The notes beneath the pieces were generated by a model that did not search any database, was not told the DNA's origin, and worked only from the letters and a program-made list of their open reading frames with translations. Shown here in pieces: positions 1-8,028 of a DNA stretch of 35,604 nt. The position numbers and the translations under genes are program-made. The number at the start of each line of letters is the position of its first letter. Position 1 is the stretch's first letter. This DNA comes from Clostridiaceae bacterium (GTDB lineage Bacteria; Bacillota; Clostridia; Oscillospirales; Acutalibacteraceae), in contig JAEDGF010000014.1 of NCBI GenBank assembly GCA_016297645.1, positions 1 through 35,604 on the forward strand, read 5' to 3'.

Positions 1-177
1 GGCTGATTCATTGAGTAGAAACAGAATAAGGGTTATTTATTCAGAGGTTCCCTAAGTTTTTTGCATCCCCATTTTTTCAAAAAAACCGGTTAAGCAATGT
101 TTGAACTGTAAGAGTCTGCATTGTTATTCTTTGCTGTAAAGTAAAAAACAGAATTTTCAAGATTAGGGACAAGTGTT

Positions 178-1719
178 ATGTTTAACGATTATATTTGGAA
201 AACATATTTGAAGGCCGGTGGAAAAGAGATTGCCGCTTTCTTTGAGAAATGTATCTGCGATTCTTTTACGGAAGACAGTGTGCGAACAATTTGCGAGTTG
301 CACAATGTATAGTGTCCAAGCAAAGCGATTTCCGAACATCTGCGATCAGAATTGCAGGAGTTAAGTGACGGTATAAACATTAAAGATTTCGGTTTTTTGT
401 ATGCCTGTTATCCTATGGCAGAATTAGATGATGGTGAGTATAGTGTAGAGTTTTTAATGGATACCTTTTATCAAGGTCTGAATGATAGTGGGGCGATGAC
501 CGACAACCAGCTGTTTTCCGAGTTTAGCGAGGGAATGGCATACTATACCACTTTTTTGGCAATGGAATTTCCGGAACTGTTCGTTCCGTACTATTTTCAA
601 TACAACTATAATGTACTTGAAAAAATATCAAATGAGTTTGATATTGCGCTTCCGACGATTCCCGTCAAAAGAGATTACAAGGGTAGGATATATCACTATG
701 GTGGAATTTGTACCGCGCTGTACGATTTCAGACTCAAATACAACATGACGCCCTATGAATTATGTGCATTCTTATATGATTTTGCACCCAAATATATCGG
801 CGGAACGGACAGCTATATTATCAAATCCTTACCGGAGCCGAAAAGTGCATTTTTTATCGGTGGCTCAAAGAACGATGCTTTTCTTGATGATGACTCCGAT
901 ATCATAAGCTGTTGGCAATGCAATCCTGATACAAGAGCCGGAGATTTAATCGTAATGTATCTTCGTTCCCCGATCAGTGCGGTTGATTCAATTTGGAGAA
1001 GTGTTTCACTTGGCTTTAATGATCCGTTTTTTTATTATTACAGATGTACATATATTGCTCGACCAAAGAAGATAAATCGAATAACACAAAAGCAGCTTCA
1101 AAAAGATTCGATAGCCAAAGACCTACCCATCGTTCGTAAAAACATGCAAGGGATAAACGGCGTGGAACTGTATCCGTCAATATACAATCATCTTCTTGAT
1201 ATGGCAAAAAGCGATTTACCACGACTGGAATATGTCGTTGATGAAACAGAAGGCATTTATGCTCGTGAAAAAGATGTTGAAGATCAACTTATTAAGCCGT
1301 TTCTTGAAAAACTGGGATACACTGAGAGCGAATATCAACAGCAATTGTATATTGAGATAGGTAATCACAATCATGCTTTAATCCCTGATTTTGTAATTCA
1401 TCCCGTTTTGAATCCCGGACATCAGTCAGCAGATTTTTTGGTGGAAGCGAAGATAACGATTCCATCCGGCAAGTTGTTGGAGGAAGCAAAAACACAAGCC
1501 AGAGGATATGCTAAATTGCTGAATGCACGGTATTCTGTAATTGCCGCCAAAGAAGGTGTTTGGATTTCAACGGTTGATGATGATTACAGTAAAGATGTTC
1601 TTGTTTTTTCTTGGGCAGAACTTAAAAATGAAGATAATTTTTTTACTGTTTTCAAGTTGATTGGCAATGGAAAAATAAAAAAGAAATACGACGCGGCAAG
1701 ACATAAAACATCTGTATAA
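178..1719 (+). pseudogene. EVE-like / PD-(D/E)XK restriction-type protein, interrupted by in-frame TAG
   Basis: Reading from the ATG at 178 (behind an AGGGA-type ribosome site) gives 44 codons, then TAG at 310-312. The same frame then runs open to the TAA at 1717-1719, so one frame spans 513 codon positions with one amber stop at codon 45. The C-terminal part resembles the type I restriction HsdR N-terminal nuclease fold: IPD (Asp404) and VEAK (Glu423, Lys425) form a PD-(D/E)XK core, followed by an AKTQARGYAKLL-type helix. Around codons 225-310, the SCWQC, AGDLIVMY and Trp-rich pattern resembles an EVE/PUA-like domain, a fold known to bind modified bases. I infer a modification-dependent restriction or defence role. 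The first start after the stop (TTG at 352) has no ribosome site, so the gene is probably broken, although a truncated protein or low-level readthrough is possible. No methylase or specificity gene lies beside it; anything further left is outside the window. Confidence 0.65.
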
Positions 1720-1720
1720 A

Positions 1721-1760
1721 AGAAGGGGCTGTAAAAAACTCGTTTTTTACAGCCCCTTCT
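1721..1760. terminator. Strong 19-bp palindrome between convergent genes, likely bidirectional terminator
   Basis: A perfect 19-bp inverted repeat (1721-1739 with 1742-1760) leaves only a 2-base centre. It contains a GGGGCTGT/ACAGCCCC core followed by A6/T6 runs. It begins 1 base after the restriction-like gene and ends where the leftward Cys-rich gene stops, so it can terminate transcription from both sides. Confidence 0.8.
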
Positions 1761-2054
1761 TCAATTAATCTTTTTTTTGCATTCACAGCATTTGCCCGTG
1801 GTTTTTGCAGAGTCTGATTTGCGGCATTCCGTGCAGTTCCCACAGAGCGTATTACGGCATTCCGCGCAGCCTACACCGTTTGTTTTACTGCATTCGGCGC
1901 AGCCGGAATGTGCGCTTTTTCTTTTATCTGTTTTACACGCGCTGCACGAGTTGCAGGTGCCGCACGGGCAGGCGCCGCGTCTGACGGTTCTTACGACAGC
2001 CGCAATAAACAGGGCGGCAATTATTGCCAATAGAATATAATCCGCAATTTTCAT
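1761..2054 (-). CDS. FeoB-associated Cys-rich membrane protein, extended
   Basis: A 97-residue protein with one N-terminal membrane segment (about residues 5-22) followed by a basic stretch and a Cys-rich tail. It lies directly downstream of feoB (26-base gap) on the same strand, the usual position of the small FeoB-associated Cys-rich membrane (P12-type) proteins. Those are usually around 50-60 residues. This one is longer and carries 15 cysteines, mostly in CxxC or CxC spacing (CPCGTC, then repeated CAEC/CTEC/CCEC units). The family is thought to help FeoB-mediated ferrous iron uptake, but its biochemical role is unsettled. Metal binding by the Cys pairs is inference. The stop (TGA) abuts the terminator palindrome. 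Confidence 0.75.
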   Translation of the reverse strand: MKIADYILLAIIAALFIAAVVRTVRRGACPCGTCNSCSACKTDKRKSAHSGCAECSKTNGVGCAECRNTLCGNCTECRKSDSAKTTGKCCECKKKIN

Positions 2055-2080
2055 TTAAGTCCTCGTTATATGCAGCACTG

Positions 2081-4090
2081 TCATTTAACGAACAGCCCGG
2101 CTGCCGTTTTAATCAGAAATGCCGCAAGCCAAGCAACGGAGCATTGCATGATGACCGTGCCTATCGTTTTAATTACCGAACCAAGCTCGCGCCGTATTGT
2201 GCCGACAGCCGCAACGCATGGGGTGTAGAGCAGTGAGAAAACAAGGAAGCAGCACGCTGTTACGGGAGTGAACAGAGCCGGAAGCACGCTTGCAAGCTCC
2301 GACTGACTGACATTGAGCAAAACGCTCATTGTGCTTATTACAGCCTCTTTTGCGGTAAAGCCTGTTATAAGGGAAGTCGCGATGCGCCAATCACCGAAGC
2401 CGAGCGGGACAAAAATGGGACTTATTGCCTGACCGACAAGCGCGAGAAGGCTTTCGGAGCTGTCGGTGACTATGTTAAGACGGGTGTCAAAGGTCTGTAA
2501 AAACCAGATGATGACGGATGCTGTGAAAATAATGGTGAATGCCTTTTGAAGGAAATCCTTTGCCTTTTCCCACATGAGCAGAAAAACACTTTTCGGCGAT
2601 GGAAAACGGTAGTTCGGTAATTCCATTACAAACGGGACGGGATTGCCGCTGTATACGGTCGATTTGAGTATAAGCGCAGCTATGATTCCGAGAAGAATAC
2701 CTGTAATATACAGACATATCATTACAACTGCTTCATGCCCCGGAAAAAATGCAGCCGAAAAAACGGCATAAATGGGAATTTTTGCAGAGCAGCTCATGTA
2801 CGGAGTCAGCAAAATGGTCATTTTTCTGTCACGGTCGGACGACAGTGTACGCGTCGCCATGACGGCGGGAACAGTGCAGCCGAAGCCTATGAGCATGGGT
2901 ACGAGGCTTCTCCCGGAAAGACCGATCTTGCGCAGCGGTTTGTCCATAACAAAAGCAATACGCGCCATGTATCCCGTGTCTTCGAGTACGGAGAGGAAGA
3001 AGAAAAGCACAACAATTATGGGCAGAAAGCTCAAAACGCTGCCGACTCCTGCGAAAACACCGTCCGTTATAAGGCTGTGAACCACCGGATTTATCCCGTA
3101 TGATGTGAGTCCTTTGTCGACCACTGCGGTGAATGAGTCGATTCCGTCTGCGAGAAGGTCGCTGAGTTTTCCGCCGATAACATTGAAAGTCAGGAAGAAA
3201 ACCGTAAACAGAATAAGAAGAAATGCCGGGATAGCCGTGTATTTTCCTGTGAGAAATTTATCTATTTTAGTGCTTCTGATATGTTCTTTGCTCTCATGAC
3301 ACTTGACGACGCTTTCGGCACACACTTTTTCGATAAAATCATAGCGCATTGCAGCGAGTGCCGCGTTTCGGTCAAGTCCGGATTCATGCTCCATCTCGAT
3401 CACAGTATGCTCAATAAGCTCTATTTCATTCTCGTTCAAGCCGAGTCTTTCCGAAAATGACGCATCGCCCTCAATTATTTTTGTTGCGCAAAAACGCGGC
3501 GAAAGACCGCAGGCGGCTGCGTGATCTTCTATCGAGTGTGAAACGGCATGAATACACCTGTGTACCGGACCGCCCGGGCAGAAGTCCATTACTTTCGGCA
3601 GAATTTTATTGCGCGAAACATTTACTATTTGGTCGATTACTTCCGTTATGCCTTCGTTTTTTGCCGCCGCTATCGGAATAACGGGAACACCGAGAGCATC
3701 GCTCATTTTTTTTATATCAACGCTTCCGCCGTTGCCGCGGACTTCATCCATCATATTGAGAGCGATAACAGTCGGAATATGCAATTCGAGCAACTGTAAA
3801 GAGAGGTAGAGGTTGCGTTCTATGTTGGTTGCGTCGACGATATTTATTATCCCGTCCGGTTTTTCGTTCAGGACAAAATCACGCGTTACGATTTCCTCCG
3901 TTGTGTAGGGTCTTATGGAGTAAATTCCGGGCAGATCGACAACGCTCAGGTCTTTTTTTCCTTTTATTGTACCTATTTTTTGGTCAACAGTAACGCCCGG
4001 AAAATTTCCGACATGCTGGTTTGAACCCGTAAGTGCGTTGAAAAGCGTTGTTTTTCCGCAGTTTTGGTTGCCTACGAGAGCGTATATCAT
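2081..4090 (-). CDS. feoB: Ferrous iron transport protein B
   Basis: A 669-residue FeoB, the GTP-dependent Fe(II) permease of the inner membrane. The N-terminal G domain shows G1 GNQNCGKTT (residues 7-15), a GVT switch I region, G3 DLPGIYS and G4 NMMD. A helical linker domain follows, then from about residue 280 a polytopic membrane region with two Gate-type repeats and the FGCTVPA and ATRTL stretches typical of the family. The ATG at 4090 lies 2 bases past the feoA stop, so feoA-feoB are translated as a coupled pair. Length and motifs are normal and the gene looks intact. Confidence 0.97.
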   Translation of the reverse strand: MIYALVGNQNCGKTTLFNALTGSNQHVGNFPGVTVDQKIGTIKGKKDLSVVDLPGIYSIRPYTTEEIVTRDFVLNEKPDGIINIVDATNIERNLYLSLQLLELHIPTVIALNMMDEVRGNGGSVDIKKMSDALGVPVIPIAAAKNEGITEVIDQIVNVSRNKILPKVMDFCPGGPVHRCIHAVSHSIEDHAAACGLSPRFCATKIIEGDASFSERLGLNENEIELIEHTVIEMEHESGLDRNAALAAMRYDFIEKVCAESVVKCHESKEHIRSTKIDKFLTGKYTAIPAFLLILFTVFFLTFNVIGGKLSDLLADGIDSFTAVVDKGLTSYGINPVVHSLITDGVFAGVGSVLSFLPIIVVLFFFLSVLEDTGYMARIAFVMDKPLRKIGLSGRSLVPMLIGFGCTVPAVMATRTLSSDRDRKMTILLTPYMSCSAKIPIYAVFSAAFFPGHEAVVMICLYITGILLGIIAALILKSTVYSGNPVPFVMELPNYRFPSPKSVFLLMWEKAKDFLQKAFTIIFTASVIIWFLQTFDTRLNIVTDSSESLLALVGQAISPIFVPLGFGDWRIATSLITGFTAKEAVISTMSVLLNVSQSELASVLPALFTPVTACCFLVFSLLYTPCVAAVGTIRRELGSVIKTIGTVIMQCSVAWLAAFLIKTAAGLFVK

Positions 4091-4092
4091 CC

Positions 4093-4320
4093 TCAGTTAA
4101 CCTCGCCTATCTCAATTTTTTCCGCGTCCTCTTTTCTTACCGTAAGCTCGTAGCCCCTGATAAGCAGTTGGATCGGGTCGCCCATCGGCGCCACCTTTTG
4201 AACCTTTACAACGGTTTTGGGAATGAGCCCCATATCGAGGAAACGAAGCCGGAGAGCACCCTCTCCGCCGACTGTTTTGATTATCGCGGTTTTGCCGACC
4301 GGAAGCTGTGCAAGAGTCAT
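4093..4320 (-). CDS. feoA: Ferrous iron transport protein A (SH3-like)
   Basis: A 75-residue FeoA of the single SH3-like-domain type: an LPVGKTAIIKTVGG start, LRFLDMGLIPKTVV in the centre and a final RGYELTVRKEDAEKIEI strand. FeoA is a small cytosolic partner that supports FeoB activity. The start ATG at 4320 follows an AAGGAG ribosome site 8 bases upstream. It is the first gene of the leftward feoA-feoB-Cys-rich operon, behind a near-consensus promoter. Confidence 0.93.
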   Translation of the reverse strand: MTLAQLPVGKTAIIKTVGGEGALRLRFLDMGLIPKTVVKVQKVAPMGDPIQLLIRGYELTVRKEDAEKIEIGEVN

Positions 4321-4374
4321 TTTTTTTGCTCCTTGTTGTATATGTTGATAACAATGCCGTAACAGATTTTCTTC

Positions 4375-4403
4375 ATTTTACCATTTTGAGTTTGTTTTGT
4401 AAA
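4375..4403 (-). promoter_or_regulatory. Sigma-A type promoter of the feo operon
   Basis: On the minus strand, -35 TTTACA (4398-4403) and -10 TAAAAT (4375-4380) are separated by exactly 17 bases, 55 bases ahead of the feoA start. The leader contains a short TGTT-GAT-AACA palindrome, but I cannot call a convincing Fur or DtxR operator. Confidence 0.7.
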
Positions 4404-4444
4404 TGATTATATTGATTTGGTATAAAATATTATTTCCTCCGCAT

Positions 4445-4521
4445 AAAAAACCGGGTTCGGCAAAAGTCGGTTTCTTACGACAGATGGAATATAAAAACCT
4501 GCTGATCCCGAAAAGCAGGTT
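4445..4521 (-). terminator. Tandem terminators downstream of the DapA-family gene
   Basis: Read leftward, the first hairpin has stem AACCTGCT/AGCAGGTT (4496-4503 with 4514-4521) followed by a T-rich tail. A second, weaker hairpin, AAACCG/CGGTTT (4448-4453 with 4468-4473), runs into T6. Both lie between the DapA-family stop and the feo promoter and insulate feoA from upstream transcription. Confidence 0.6.
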
Positions 4522-4582
4522 CGTTTTATTTGCCGATATTTACACTTTGTTTAGTACGGCAGCCGTGCCGAAGGACAAAAGA

Positions 4583-5500
4583 TCAGAGATATTTTTTCTC
4601 AAAGAGCTTTGTAAGCGCACGCATTTGTTTTATCTCGGCTTGTCTGCTCGGGGTAAGCTCCGCTTTGCTGCGAGAACGGCTGTCGGGGTTGATATCAAGA
4701 CCTTCAAGCGAAAGATAATACTTTGCGTTTACGGGGTAGCACTGGCATTCGGCAACTGAGAAAAAGCCTATAAAGTCTTGAAGAATTTCGGCTTTTGCCG
4801 GGTCGTCCTTATAGATTTTGTAAAGCTTTGCGTATATTTCGGGGTGGAAGTTTGCCATAACGCCGGAAAAACCTGCGCAGCCGAGCTTTAACGAATCGAG
4901 TAGGGTAGCGGAGTTTGCGTTGAATATCTTTAAGTCTGTGCCTTTTACCGCGTCGAGCTTTTGTTTGAGCTGTGTAAGGTCGCAGCAGGTGTCTTTCAAA
5001 AACTGATATTTGCCCGTCTGTGCCATTTTTTGCAGAACATAGGGTGTTAATAGCCGCTTATACGGGTGGGGACATTCGTATACACCGAGTGAAACCTCGG
5101 GGAGCGCATCCGCTGCACGCTCCATGTTTTTGATGAGTACATCGTCGCTTTCATCGGGGGACGCGAAGCGGTTTGAAATAAACACATACGCGTCGATTCC
5201 CGTATCGGCAAACGCCTTTGCTTCATATATCTGTCTGTCGAGGTCGTCTGCAACATGACCGGAGGCTACTATCGCGGTGTTTGCGGGCTTGTGCGCCATT
5301 ATGAATTTCAGCAGATCGAGTCTTTCTTCAAAGCTGAGAAAGAAAATTTCGCTTGACTGGCAAATAGCGAAAATGCCGTCAACTCCTCTTTCCGCGTACC
5401 ACGCGAGCAGCTGCTCGACGGCGTTGTAATCGATTTTGTTGTCGGTAGTGTAAGGTGTTATCATTGTGGGGTAAATTCCGCCCGGGATATCTTTAAGCAT
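4583..5500 (-). CDS. DapA/NanA-family (dihydrodipicolinate synthase-like) aldolase
   Basis: A 305-residue class I aldolase of the DHDPS/N-acetylneuraminate lyase family, a TIM barrel that forms a Schiff base with pyruvate or a 2-keto acid. The Schiff-base lysine is Lys169 (FLKDT) and the catalytic tyrosine is Tyr141 (GVYECPHPY). The usual GTTGE/GSTGE substrate-carboxylate loop is replaced by CQSSE (residues 47-51), so it is probably not the lysine-pathway DapA; a sugar-acid substrate is more likely. I chose ATG 5500 over the in-frame TTG at 5506 because the AAGGA site is 7-8 bases from the ATG but too close to the TTG. It lies 71 bases downstream of a Gfo/Idh/MocA oxidoreductase on the same strand, suggesting a joint catabolic role. 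Confidence 0.82.
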   Translation of the reverse strand: MLKDIPGGIYPTMITPYTTDNKIDYNAVEQLLAWYAERGVDGIFAICQSSEIFFLSFEERLDLLKFIMAHKPANTAIVASGHVADDLDRQIYEAKAFADTGIDAYVFISNRFASPDESDDVLIKNMERAADALPEVSLGVYECPHPYKRLLTPYVLQKMAQTGKYQFLKDTCCDLTQLKQKLDAVKGTDLKIFNANSATLLDSLKLGCAGFSGVMANFHPEIYAKLYKIYKDDPAKAEILQDFIGFFSVAECQCYPVNAKYYLSLEGLDINPDSRSRSKAELTPSRQAEIKQMRALTKLFEKKYL

Positions 5501-5571
5501 AGTCAATTCCTTTCAGTATTTTAACATCAATATAATTATAGAAGCGAAAACGCTGTTGTCAATACAAAAGC

Positions 5572-6549
5572 TCAGAACGGGAATGAGTTTTGTCTGCGTA
5601 TTTCGTCGCATATGCGCCGCACGATAAGAGCCGTTTCGTTAACCCGATCTATTTTGCCTATCGCATCGGCGCAGCCGTTTACCGCATCGGCAAAAGCGGA
5701 AGCCTCCGCTCCCATTATTTCATCACGCGAAATATTTTCGGGGACAAGATTTTTCCGTTCGCCGTTTTGTGTGAGGTCTATTCCCGTCAGAAGTGATACG
5801 GAACCTATTGAAATTGTCCCTTCGTCGCCTATAATTTCAGACGGCGAGTAGCTTTGCCCGACTTTTGAAAAGATGAGGTTTACGGACATGTCGCCGTAAG
5901 TCAGAATCGCAGTGCCCTGTCCGTCTGCCCCCGTGTCGAGGAATGTGCACTTTGATGTTATTTTATTCGGCTCTCCGAAAAGTCCGGCGGCAACAAAAAC
6001 ATTGTATACGCCGATATCCGCAAGTGCACCCGTATGCATTTCGGGGTTGAAAATATTCGGATTCTCTCCGCGCAGCAGCGCCGGGTATTTTGAGGAGAGC
6101 TGGCAGTACACTATGTTGCAGGTGCGTATTTTTCCTATTTCGTCGACGGCGCTTTTAAGTGTTGAAAAAGCCGGGACATACATCGGCATAATGGCTTCGG
6201 TGTATATCAGATTCCTGTTCTTCGCGGTTTTTATAACTTCACGCATTTCGCTTTCTGTCGTCGTTGCGGGCTTTTCGCATATAACATTTTTTCCGTGAGT
6301 AAGGAAATGCATACTTTGCTCGAAGTGAAGCCTGTTCGGGCTTGCTATGTAAACGCCGTCAATTGCGCCGTCATTCGCCATTTCTTCAAGTGATGTATAG
6401 ATCTTTTCCGTGCCGTATTTTTGTGCAAAGGCGCGTCCTTTTTCTTCCGAACGGGAATAAACGGCTTCAAGTTCTATCTTTCCGGTGCCGAGCGCACCCG
6501 AAAGAAATTTTTCGGTTATCCATGAGGAGCCGACTGTTGCAATTTTCAT
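5572..6549 (-). CDS. Gfo/Idh/MocA-family NAD(P)-dependent oxidoreductase (first copy)
   Basis: A 325-residue two-domain sugar dehydrogenase-like protein. The N-terminal Rossmann fold starts MKIATVGSSW with a slightly altered glycine loop (GSSWIT instead of GxGxxA). The EKP motif is at residues 92-94, supplying the catalytic lysine Lys93. The C-terminal alpha/beta domain contains GALADIGVYN. The ATG at 6549 is supported by a GGAGGG site 8 bases upstream; frames extending further upstream lack one. It is read away from the GNAT operon and toward the DapA-family gene. Substrate unknown; an inositol-, hexose- or sugar-acid-type polyol is a guess from the family. Confidence 0.85.
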   Translation of the reverse strand: MKIATVGSSWITEKFLSGALGTGKIELEAVYSRSEEKGRAFAQKYGTEKIYTSLEEMANDGAIDGVYIASPNRLHFEQSMHFLTHGKNVICEKPATTTESEMREVIKTAKNRNLIYTEAIMPMYVPAFSTLKSAVDEIGKIRTCNIVYCQLSSKYPALLRGENPNIFNPEMHTGALADIGVYNVFVAAGLFGEPNKITSKCTFLDTGADGQGTAILTYGDMSVNLIFSKVGQSYSPSEIIGDEGTISIGSVSLLTGIDLTQNGERKNLVPENISRDEIMGAEASAFADAVNGCADAIGKIDRVNETALIVRRICDEIRRQNSFPF

Positions 6550-6607
6550 TTCAGATCCCTCCGTAAAATACATTACCATATTTTTTTTGTAAAATACAGA
6601 GTTTTTG

Positions 6608-6636
6608 TAGACTTTTTGTAAAAATGAATGTATAAT
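6608..6636 (+). promoter_or_regulatory. Possible promoter of the GNAT-IMPase-oxidoreductase operon
   Basis: A perfect TATAAT (6631-6636) lies 20 bases before the GTG start of the GNAT. The -35 at 17-base spacing is TAGACT (6608-6613), a poor match, so only the -10 is convincing. Confidence 0.4.
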
Positions 6637-6656
6637 TACGCTGAGGTGATGTTGGA

Positions 6657-7229
6657 GTGAACTCCGTAAGACCGTACAGAGAAAGCGACCGCGCCAGAGT
6701 ACAGCAGATATGTCTTGATAACGCAGGCTGCGCAAATGCATCGGACGATACGAAAAAGTATACCCTTATAATGTATTGCAACTACTATATAGAACAGGAA
6801 CCGCAGAATTGTTTTGTCGCGGTGGATGAATCCGATGAACCGGTAGGCTACATTCTCTGCTGTGAGAACTATGATAATTACGAGCGTGTTTTCTCGGAAG
6901 TCTACCTTCCGCAGGCAGCCGCAATAAGCGCAAAAAGATATGTCGACGCAAAAATGGATATGCTGACGCATTCCATGTTCAGGGAATCATATAAATGTCA
7001 CTTCCATATTGATGTTGATGAAAACTATCAGAACGAAGGGCTTGGCACTGCCCTTATCCGTGCGCTCAAAACACGGCTCAGAAAACGCCGCATCGAGAGC
7101 CTTATGCTTGTGTGCGACCGGCAGAACGAACGCGCGGTCGCATTCTACAAAAAGAACGGCTTCAAGCCGCTTATAGAAACAAAGTTCGGACTTGCCATGG
7201 GACTTGACCTGAACGCAGAGGAACTGTAA
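6657..7229 (+). CDS. GNAT-family N-acetyltransferase
   Basis: A 190-residue acetyltransferase starting at GTG 6657, preceded by an AGGTGAT ribosome site. The acetyl-CoA signature sits near residues 115-140 (HIDVDENYQNEGLGTALI; the Q-x-x-G-x-G core is QNEGLG). The closing motif B is AVAFYKKNGFKP. An inserted segment between the N-terminal strands and motif A (about residues 80-110) makes it longer than minimal GNATs. The acceptor substrate cannot be predicted. The next gene starts 1 base after its stop, so it is transcribed with the IMPase-like enzyme. Confidence 0.88.
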   Translation: MNSVRPYRESDRARVQQICLDNAGCANASDDTKKYTLIMYCNYYIEQEPQNCFVAVDESDEPVGYILCCENYDNYERVFSEVYLPQAAAISAKRYVDAKMDMLTHSMFRESYKCHFHIDVDENYQNEGLGTALIRALKTRLRKRRIESLMLVCDRQNERAVAFYKKNGFKPLIETKFGLAMGLDLNAEEL

Positions 7230-7230
7230 A

Positions 7231-8022
7231 ATGGCTTTTGACGAAAAATATGTAACCGACCTAATGCGCGAATGCGGTAAAATAATGCTCTCTGCTCACG
7301 ATGTCGAGAAGGAAAACGGCGCAGTCGAAGTAAAAGAAGGCGCTGCCAATTTTGTAACGCGTTACGACAAGGCTGTGCAGGACAAGCTTATCGGCGGATT
7401 GTCCGAGAGGTTCCCGGAGGCGTCCTTTTTGGCAGAGGAAAAAGATAATTCAGACAGCACCGCTTCATGCGCACTGCTGTTTGTTATCGACCCGATAGAC
7501 GGAACTACGAACTTTATACATGATATGAGATGTTCGGTTATCTCGGTAGGTGTGTTTTCTTACGGAAAACCGCTGTTCGGGTCTGTATATAACCCTTATT
7601 ATGACGAACTGTTTACCGCTGCGGCAGGTGCCGGCGCATATCTCAACGGAAAAAAGATAGCCGTTTCCGCTCGTCCCATTTCAACGGCGCTGGTGTCGTT
7701 CGGAACGGCGCCGTACTACCGTGAAAAATATTCGGACAGAGTTTTTAATGCGGCAAAAAAAGTTTTTATGCAGTGTGCCGATATAAGACGAAGCGGTTCT
7801 GCAGCATACGACATCTGCTGTGTCGCGTGCGGCAGAACGGACGCGTTTTTTGAAGTTCTGTTGTCCCCGTGGGACTATGCGGCAGGCAGTATTATTATTT
7901 CGGAAGCAGGCGGAAAATGTACGACCTTTGACGGCGGTGAACCGAGTATCTGTTCTTCCTCGTCATTTGTGTGTTCAAATTCGCTTATTCATAAACAAAT
8001 ATCCGATTTTGTAAAGGAGTAA
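7231..8022 (+). CDS. Inositol monophosphatase-family protein
   Basis: A 263-residue Mg-dependent sugar phosphatase of the IMPase/SuhB/FIG superfamily. Metal-binding residues are visible as Glu69-Glu70 (AEEK), Asp87-x-x-Asp90 in DPIDGTTNF (87-95), and Asp215 in WDYAAG (214-219). Family members hydrolyse inositol monophosphate, fructose bisphosphate, PAP or related substrates. Sequence alone does not choose among them. It starts 1 base after the GNAT stop and ends 6 bases before a Gfo/Idh/MocA oxidoreductase, so an inositol or sugar-phosphate substrate fits the context. Confidence 0.92.
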   Translation: MAFDEKYVTDLMRECGKIMLSAHDVEKENGAVEVKEGAANFVTRYDKAVQDKLIGGLSERFPEASFLAEEKDNSDSTASCALLFVIDPIDGTTNFIHDMRCSVISVGVFSYGKPLFGSVYNPYYDELFTAAAGAGAYLNGKKIAVSARPISTALVSFGTAPYYREKYSDRVFNAAKKVFMQCADIRRSGSAAYDICCVACGRTDAFFEVLLSPWDYAAGSIIISEAGGKCTTFDGGEPSICSSSSFVCSNSLIHKQISDFVKE

Positions 8023-8028
8023 AAGAAA

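Noticed and set aside
1..177. Mobile element end or attachment site at the left edge
   Set aside because: The region is AT-rich and contains short imperfect repeats, but I see no terminal inverted repeat, transposase or target duplication.
310..312. TAG as a recoded sense codon (for example pyrrolysine or glutamine)
   Set aside because: uvrC ends normally in TAG and no other gene here contains an in-frame TAG; a point mutation is simpler.
4321..4372. Fur or DtxR operator in the feoA leader
   Set aside because: Only a short TGTT-GAT-AACA palindrome is visible; it does not match the known 19-bp patterns well enough.
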